This document shows, in pieces, positions 5,418-10,189 of a stretch of 10,189 nt of DNA; the stretch's first letter is position 1; each line of letters starts with the position of its first letter. The notes beneath the pieces were generated by a model. It worked only from the letters and a program-made list of their open reading frames with translations. It had not been told where the DNA came from and did not search any database. The translations under genes were made by a program, and so were the position numbers. The DNA is from an uncultured Oscillospiraceae bacterium (GTDB lineage: Bacteria > Bacillota > Clostridia > Oscillospirales > Oscillospiraceae): positions 1 through 10,189 of the forward strand of contig CALWWH010000212.1 of NCBI GenBank assembly GCA_944385195.1, given 5' to 3'.

Positions 5418-6939
5418 AATATGCGGAGTAATCGGTGTCGATCTCGTAGCCCATGGCGTTTTCCTTCAGACCGTTGATGACGGCGTTGATGTTTTTCTGA
5501 TAGATGAAGAACTCAGCCTTGCCATCGATGACCATGGCGTAGTCTCGATCGTTGATGGGGATCAGCTCCATCACGGAGGTCGTGCCATCGGACAGGTTGA
5601 TGGTAAAGGTGACGTCAGGTTCAGCGCTCAGGTCGCTTCCCTCGGGGATGAAATCGATGATCCGCATGTTGAGCATCCGGACGAACAGGCGTCGGCAGTT
5701 GGTCTCGTCCAAAGCCTCTCCATTGATGGTGGCGTCGATGGTCTTGATGGTGTTGCCGGCGTCATTGGTGCGCTCGCCGTGGGTCATGTGGATCTCGTAA
5801 CTCTCCTCCAGCTCATCAAAGAGGTTGGAGAAGCGCTCGGTATTGAACTCAAACTTCAGGCTCTCGACCTCGGTGATGTTGTAGATCCAGCCCACGCGGA
5901 TGAAGAGCTCGATGGGCAGGACCTCGGTCCAGGTTACAGTCGCGCTCTCGATGATCAGGACGGTGTAGGTGCCGTTGATCATGGCGTAGGTGTACATTTC
6001 ATTCTCGCAGGTGTCGCCGATCAAAAGGTCCAGGAACTCGCCGTTGACATCGGTCATCTCCAGACGGGCCGGGGTATCAAAGCCGTACTCAGCGAACTGG
6101 GATTGAGTGATATCGAAGAGAATCTCGACCTTTTTGATGGGCGCGACAACGTCCATGACCTGCTTTTTGAAGACATCATCATTGACAGAGCCCTGATAGG
6201 GAGAGGTCATCACGTACTGGCTGGAGATGACATTGTACTCGTTGGTTCCGTCGTAGTCGCGGAAGACCTCAATGGTTGTGCCGTCGCGCTTGCCCAGACG
6301 GATCCAGTTGATCTTCTCATAGATGTCCTCGTTCTCATAAGTAGGGAAGAGGTTTGCGTCGCGGTATTGCAGCTCCTCCCGGGTCATCAGCTGCACAGAG
6401 TAGCTGCCGATGATGTAGACATTGTTGGAGTCTGCGGTCTTGCAGTAGTAGTTTTGGTCGACAACTGTCTGCTTGCCGAAGTAGAGTTCTGTCGTGGTGC
6501 CGTCGCTATAAGAGCAGCGGACGGTGTACCAGGGCTCTGCCAGACCATAGGCCTCCAAGTCCGCGGCGTTTTCTTCCACAATGCCCTTGGCGCTCACGCG
6601 GGAGACGGTGTAGAGCAAAGAGCGGAACAGGGAGTTGTCGTAGGTGAAATACTCCGTTGCAGGGGTGACCTCGTAGTGATAGCTGCCATCCTCGGCCAGC
6701 GAGACGTCCACGCGGAAGCCCTCGCCCTCGGCGGGCAGGAACTCCATGGCGGTCAAATCCTCATAGTTGCGGTCGATGATGTAGACGGTTTCACCAGAGG
6801 TGGAGATGATGGGGCTTTCGGCGTCTTCAGGCTCTTCAACCGGGGTCTTGTCAGGGACAAGAAGAGTGAAGATCACCAGTGCCAGGGCCACGACTACGAT
6901 GATCGCGGCGCAGATCAGGATTGGCTTCAGGCTTTTCAT
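5416..6939 (-). CDS. DUF4340-domain membrane-anchored protein of the Gld-like ABC operon
   Basis: This 507-residue protein has one N-terminal membrane helix (about residues 7-29) followed by an acidic Pro/Glu linker (30-45) and a large domain that should face outwards. The outer domain matches the DUF4340 pattern: a YGLxxP turn, a dG-containing strand, a fGxx motif and a VYxI strand. This pattern appears at about 131-178 (YGLAEPWYTV...YFGKQTV...NVYII), again at about 285-332 (YGFDTPARLE...LLIGDT...YTVLII), and in a weaker form near 440-480. DUF4340 genes are often found with GldG-type ABC auxiliary proteins, as here; the biochemical role is unknown. Its ATG (6939..6937) shares one base with the stop of the GldG-like gene (TAATG), and GGAGG lies about 12 nt upstream inside that gene, implying coupled translation. 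It is the last gene of the operon, ending in a shared terminator. Confidence 0.87.
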   Translation of the reverse strand: MKSLKPILICAAIIVVVALALVIFTLLVPDKTPVEEPEDAESPIISTSGETVYIIDRNYEDLTAMEFLPAEGEGFRVDVSLAEDGSYHYEVTPATEYFTYDNSLFRSLLYTVSRVSAKGIVEENAADLEAYGLAEPWYTVRCSYSDGTTTELYFGKQTVVDQNYYCKTADSNNVYIIGSYSVQLMTREELQYRDANLFPTYENEDIYEKINWIRLGKRDGTTIEVFRDYDGTNEYNVISSQYVMTSPYQGSVNDDVFKKQVMDVVAPIKKVEILFDITQSQFAEYGFDTPARLEMTDVNGEFLDLLIGDTCENEMYTYAMINGTYTVLIIESATVTWTEVLPIELFIRVGWIYNITEVESLKFEFNTERFSNLFDELEESYEIHMTHGERTNDAGNTIKTIDATINGEALDETNCRRLFVRMLNMRIIDFIPEGSDLSAEPDVTFTINLSDGTTSVMELIPINDRDYAMVIDGKAEFFIYQKNINAVINGLKENAMGYEIDTDYSAY

Positions 6940-8438
6940 TACAGATGTCGCCTCCGGACCCAGATCACGACACCCAGAGCCAGGGTGCCCAGCGGCAGGA
7001 TGATGATGAGCAGCCAGAACAACACGGTGACCTGCCAGCCGGAGATGGTCAGGGCCGTGGAGCTGTACTCACGGGCATTGACGATTACGCCGTCCTCGTC
7101 GTTGTTGATCATGTTCATCAGGGAGACAAAGTACTTGCTGTTGATGAAAGAGTCGTCGCCCAGGGTGGAGTCGTCCACAAAACCAGCGTTGGCAAACAGC
7201 ACGTAAGAGGAGTGGGTGTTGAGATTGGAATCGTAGCTGATCTCACTGGTCAGGACCATCAAATTAAAGGGGCCGACGGGATCGCCGGTCTCCTGGCCCA
7301 TGTTGGTGGAGTCCAGGGTGCTGCTGAGGCTCTTGGAATAGGCCCTGTTGGAGGAGGTCATCAGGACCTGGGTGGTTTTCCAGTCGTCGGTGGTAAAGGT
7401 CACGTCGATACTGCGGCCGGCGGGGATGATGCAGTAGCCGGCGGCCAGGTGGTCGGTGATCCCCTCAACGACGTTGATGTTGGGCAGCAGGTAGGTGGGG
7501 TAACCGCCCAGGCATTGATAGCTGTCTAGGACGATCTCATCGTTAAATTTGGCGCCCCAGGACTCGAGGAACAGTTCCAGGCGGGGAAGCTCGGGGGTGT
7601 TGCTGGCGTAGAAGACCAGCAGCGCACCGTCATTGTTCAGGAACTCTTCAATGACCTCGATTTCCGTGGTCTCGTAGTCGCTCTGCGGCTGGTTGATGAT
7701 CAGCACATCGACATCCTCGGGGATGGGCTCGCCGGACATCAGGGTGACGTTGGTCAGCTCATAGTTGCTGGTCTTGAGCAGAGAGTCCATCTCCTCCATG
7801 GTGGTGATCTCCTGGTGACCGCCGATGTAGGCCGCCTTGGGCACCTTGTCGGCGATGACGTAGAGGATGGCGGAGGTCAGGTTCTGCTCTGCCTTCAGGC
7901 CGACCAGGTAGGTGTTGCCGGAGTCATCGGACTGGAACTCATACAGGTCTGAGGGGGACAGGCGCTTATAGCGCTTGCTGCCTTCGATGACCAGGTCGCC
8001 GGTGGACAGGTCGCCCAGGGCGTTGTACTTATCCCACAGAGCGGGGTTGAGGTTGGCGTCGATGTACTGGACAGTAAACTTGCCCTCGGACAGGATCTCG
8101 TAGCGGCGCAGGACCTCACGGATCTGGTACAGGGTGTCGTTTTCTTCGTAGTTGATCTCGGCGCTCAGGACGGTACAGGTGATGGGCTCCTCCAGCGTGC
8201 GGAGCATCTGGGAGGTCTCCTCAGTGATCTCGTACAGATCCGAGCCGGTCATGTCCAGCTGGAGCATGAAGCGGTCGGACAGGTAGTCGAACAGGAAGTT
8301 GACGGCAATGACGGCGATGGTCACCATGACGACAGTCAGGATGGCGATCAGGCCGATCTGATTGCGGCGGGACTTGCCGGAGCCGACCGCATTCTTCTTC
8401 TGCGCTTTTTTCAGCGCCTTATTCTGCTTAGCATCCAT
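6939..8438 (-). CDS. GldG-like ABC transporter auxiliary protein (PF09822 type)
   Basis: The 499-residue protein starts with a basic Lys/Arg-rich cytoplasmic segment (1-27), then a membrane helix (about 28-50), a large outer domain, and a second helix near the C-terminus (about 468-492) ending in RRRH. This two-anchor layout is that of GldG-type proteins. The sequence FDLYEIT-like start (LQLDMTGSDLYEITEETSQML, 59-79), IGGHQE (205-210) and VDVLIINQPQSDYETTEIEVIEEFL (243-267, followed by NNDGALLVFY) are the recognisable landmarks of the family. In Flavobacterium GldA, GldF and GldG form an ABC complex needed for gliding; Clostridia do not glide in that way, so the substrate here is unknown. The gene follows the permease by 15 nt with a stop-fused Shine-Dalgarno, and overlaps the DUF4340 gene by 1 nt. 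Confidence 0.88.
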   Translation of the reverse strand: MDAKQNKALKKAQKKNAVGSGKSRRNQIGLIAILTVVMVTIAVIAVNFLFDYLSDRFMLQLDMTGSDLYEITEETSQMLRTLEEPITCTVLSAEINYEENDTLYQIREVLRRYEILSEGKFTVQYIDANLNPALWDKYNALGDLSTGDLVIEGSKRYKRLSPSDLYEFQSDDSGNTYLVGLKAEQNLTSAILYVIADKVPKAAYIGGHQEITTMEEMDSLLKTSNYELTNVTLMSGEPIPEDVDVLIINQPQSDYETTEIEVIEEFLNNDGALLVFYASNTPELPRLELFLESWGAKFNDEIVLDSYQCLGGYPTYLLPNINVVEGITDHLAAGYCIIPAGRSIDVTFTTDDWKTTQVLMTSSNRAYSKSLSSTLDSTNMGQETGDPVGPFNLMVLTSEISYDSNLNTHSSYVLFANAGFVDDSTLGDDSFINSKYFVSLMNMINNDEDGVIVNAREYSSTALTISGWQVTVLFWLLIIILPLGTLALGVVIWVRRRHL

Positions 8439-8448
8439 GGTGGTCGTG

Positions 8449-8456
8449 CCTCCTTA
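8449..8456 (-). promoter_or_regulatory. Ribosome binding site fused to upstream stop codon (TAAGGAGG)
   Basis: The TAA stop of the permease gene forms the first bases of TAAGGAGG, 10 nt before the ATG of the GldG-like gene at 8438. It is the third copy of this junction design in the window. Confidence 0.75.
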
Positions 8457-9158
8457 GCTCCAACGCTTCTTCTCAAGGACCCGCACGGTGAAGAACAAGA
8501 ACAGGCCCGTGATGCTGATGTAGTAGATAAAATCGGAGAAGGAGAAAATTCCTCTCGTGAATGCGTCATACCGGCGGAAGATGGAGAACCAGTAGACGAA
8601 GTTTTTGATCAGGGCGGAGTTTGCGATCTGATACAGGTAGTCGAACAGATACATGGCGATAAAGGCAGCCAAAGAGGCCACGCAGGCCACCAGCTGGTTC
8701 TGGGTCAGGGAGCTGATAAAGCAGCCGATGGAGATGTAGCAGGCAGCCACAGCGATGATGGCGATGTAGTTGCCGACGATGGTGTAGCCGGCGGGATGAC
8801 CAAAGGTGGCCACGACCAGCACAAAGATCAGCGTGAAGGCCAGGGGCACCAGGAACACGGTCAGCGCCGCAAAGAACTTACCCATGACGATGCCGGACAG
8901 ACGCACCGGGGAGGTCAGCAGCAGCTGATCGGTCTTCTGCTTATAGTCTTCGCTGAAAGACCGCATGGTCAGGATGGGAATGACGAAAATCATGACGTAG
9001 GTCATGAACTGGAACACCATCTCCACCCGGGAAGAGGCGGAGTAGATGCAGGCGATAAAGAAATAAATGTTGATGACGATCAGAAAGGCCGCCACAAACA
9101 CAAATCCCAGGGGCGAAGAGAAATACGCCCGCAGATCACGCTTATAAATGGCACTCAT
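8454..9158 (-). CDS. ABC-2 family permease (GldF/NosY-like)
   Basis: The 234-residue protein has six hydrophobic segments at about 17-39, 49-66, 91-118, 127-150, 154-175 and 207-226, the normal layout and size for a small ABC-2 permease. Between helices 2 and 3 lies MRSFSEDYKQKTDQLLLTSP (65-84), which matches the conserved cytoplasmic coupling segment of GldF/NosY-type permeases that contacts the ATPase. It should form a dimer in the membrane and work with the ATPase encoded just upstream. Its ATG overlaps the ATPase stop in ATGA (9158..9155), and AGGAGG (9174..9169) lies inside the end of the ATPase gene, so the two proteins are probably made in matched amounts. Confidence 0.92.
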   Translation of the reverse strand: MSAIYKRDLRAYFSSPLGFVFVAAFLIVINIYFFIACIYSASSRVEMVFQFMTYVMIFVIPILTMRSFSEDYKQKTDQLLLTSPVRLSGIVMGKFFAALTVFLVPLAFTLIFVLVVATFGHPAGYTIVGNYIAIIAVAACYISIGCFISSLTQNQLVACVASLAAFIAMYLFDYLYQIANSALIKNFVYWFSIFRRYDAFTRGIFSFSDFIYYISITGLFLFFTVRVLEKKRWS

Positions 9159-10156
9159 TGTTTCGTTTCCTCCTGTGCGGCCGGGGCCTCGGCGGTGTTG
9201 GCTCTCTTCTCAGGGCGGGTCTTGGGCTTGTTCTCGGTCAGGCGGACGAAGACCTCCTCCAGGGTCAGATCCTGGTTCATCAGGCGCAGGATGGGGAAGC
9301 CTGCCTGGGCCAGGGTGAAGAAGATGGGCTTGCGGACATCCACATTCTCGGCGGATTCGACCAGGTACTCAAAAGCGCCCGGCTCGGACTCGATGGTGGC
9401 GTTAGCGCTCTTGACGCCGTCGACGGCGCGGAGCTTTGACAGAATCTGCTGCTGCGGGCCGGCAATGCGGAACTGCAGCTTGTGCTCACCGGTGAGCATA
9501 GCAGACAGATGTACAGGGTTGTCGTCAGCGACGAGGCGGCCGTTGTTGATGACCAACACGCGCTCGCAGATGGCGGAGACCTCCTGCAAAATATGGGTGG
9601 ACAGGATGATGGTGCGGTTTTTGCCCAGCTGTTTGATGACATTGCGAATCTCGATAATCTGGATGGGGTCGAGGCCCACGGTGGGCTCGTCCAGGATGAG
9701 CACGTCAGGGTCGCCGATCATGGCCTGCGCCAGACCGCAGCGCTGCTTGTAGCCCTTAGAGAGGTTGCCCATTAGGCGGCCGCGGTGCTGGGTCAAACCG
9801 GCCATCTCACAGATCTCGTCGATGTGCTGCTTGCGGTTTTGCTTGACGCCCTTGAGGTCACAGATAAAGTTGAGATACTCCGTGACGGTCATGTCTAAAT
9901 AGAGCGGCGGATGCTCCGGCAGATAGCCGATGTGCCGCTTCGCTTCGATGGGACGGTCGAGGATATCGATGTCCGCGACACGGGCGCTGCCCGAGGTCGC
10001 GCTCAGGTAGCCGGTGATGATGTTCATGGTGGTAGACTTACCAGCGCCGTTGGGGCCAAGGAAGCCAACGATTTCGCCTTCGTTGATCTTAAAGGTGACG
10101 TCGTTGATGCCTCGCTTATTGCCATAGGTTTTGGTGAGCCCGGATACTTCGATCAT
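9155..10156 (-). CDS. ABC transporter ATP-binding protein (GldA/NatA-like)
   Basis: This 333-residue ATPase powers the ABC-2 permease encoded next. All nucleotide-binding motifs are present: Walker A GPNGAGKST (34-42), Q-loop region GYLPE (77-81) with Glu in place of the usual Gln as is common in this subfamily, signature LSKGYKQR (132-139), Walker B VLILDEP (152-158) and H-loop STH (186-188). After the ATPase core come about 100 residues of the accessory C-terminal domain usual in NatA/GldA-type proteins, ending in a charged, Ala/Pro-rich tail (about 309-333). The ATG at 10156 is chosen because AGGAGGG lies 8 nt upstream (10171..10165); an in-frame GTG at 10186 has no such site. It is the first gene of the operon inside the window; whether more genes or the promoter lie upstream cannot be seen. 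Confidence 0.94.
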   Translation of the reverse strand: MIEVSGLTKTYGNKRGINDVTFKINEGEIVGFLGPNGAGKSTTMNIITGYLSATSGSARVADIDILDRPIEAKRHIGYLPEHPPLYLDMTVTEYLNFICDLKGVKQNRKQHIDEICEMAGLTQHRGRLMGNLSKGYKQRCGLAQAMIGDPDVLILDEPTVGLDPIQIIEIRNVIKQLGKNRTIILSTHILQEVSAICERVLVINNGRLVADDNPVHLSAMLTGEHKLQFRIAGPQQQILSKLRAVDGVKSANATIESEPGAFEYLVESAENVDVRKPIFFTLAQAGFPILRLMNQDLTLEEVFVRLTENKPKTRPEKRANTAEAPAAQEETKQ

Positions 10157-10164
10157 GGTGGGTT

Positions 10165-10171
10165 CCCTCCT
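10165..10171 (-). promoter_or_regulatory. Ribosome binding site fixing the ABC ATPase start
   Basis: AGGAGGG lies 8 nt before the ATG at 10156 and decides for that codon over the upstream GTG at 10186. Confidence 0.8.
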
Positions 10172-10189
10172 ACTATAGGTCCGCACTGC

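Noticed and set aside
5347..7206. 619-codon plus-strand open frame opposite the DUF4340 and GldG-like genes
   Set aside because: It starts inside the kinase gene end, runs through the terminator, and has Val/Asp/Gly-rich translation typical of an antisense shadow. The minus-strand genes show membrane helices and family motifs.
10157..10186. GTG start at 10186 for the ABC ATPase, and TATAGT at 10172..10177 as its -10 box
   Set aside because: The GTG lacks a visible ribosome binding site, and the added residues do not resemble the family. A -10 box there would start transcription within or beyond the Shine-Dalgarno, which makes it unlikely.

Overview
The window looks like chromosome from a GC-rich anaerobic member of the Clostridia, probably Oscillospirales-like. 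This is an inference from three things: strong AGGAGG ribosome binding sites, sigma-70/SigA-type promoters, and a GldA/GldF/GldG/DUF4340-type ABC operon next to a run of cytoplasmic esterases. No species can be named. All genes but one lie on the minus strand, packed with short gaps or overlaps.

Left part (1..4171, minus strand, read right to left): a promoter at 4143..4171 drives four consecutive alpha/beta-hydrolase genes. First come two tandem paralogues of the EstA / putative-esterase family (PF00756), at 4057..3254 and 3196..2411. Then come two tandem paralogues of the type-B carboxylesterase family (PF00135), at 2399..795 and from 779 leftwards out of the window. None has a signal peptide, so all should act in the cytoplasm. 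Catalytic serine, acid and histidine are visible in the three complete genes, and the serine elbow in the truncated one. The cluster looks built by two separate duplications and suggests intracellular removal of acyl groups from an unknown ester substrate.

Middle (4172..5417, plus strand): a divergent promoter (TTGTTA, 17 bp, TATAAT) drives one soluble histidine-kinase-like protein. It has a PAS-like N-terminus and an apparently complete ATP-binding domain, but the phospho-accepting histidine of the H-box appears to be glutamine. A bidirectional hairpin terminator separates it from the next operon, and the stop codons of both converging genes lie inside the terminator. Both promoters of the divergent region carry a perfect or near-perfect palindrome in the spacer.

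Right part (5416..10156, minus strand, read right to left): a four-gene operon encodes an ABC ATPase, a six-helix ABC-2 permease, a GldG-like auxiliary protein anchored at both ends, and an N-terminally anchored DUF4340 protein. Overlaps of 4 nt and 1 nt, and a stop codon fused to the next Shine-Dalgarno, imply coupled translation and one membrane complex. Its substrate is unknown. Its promoter lies beyond the window. The two minus-strand operons and the kinase between them are separate transcription units. The placement of the kinase divergently from the esterases is the only hint of a regulatory link.
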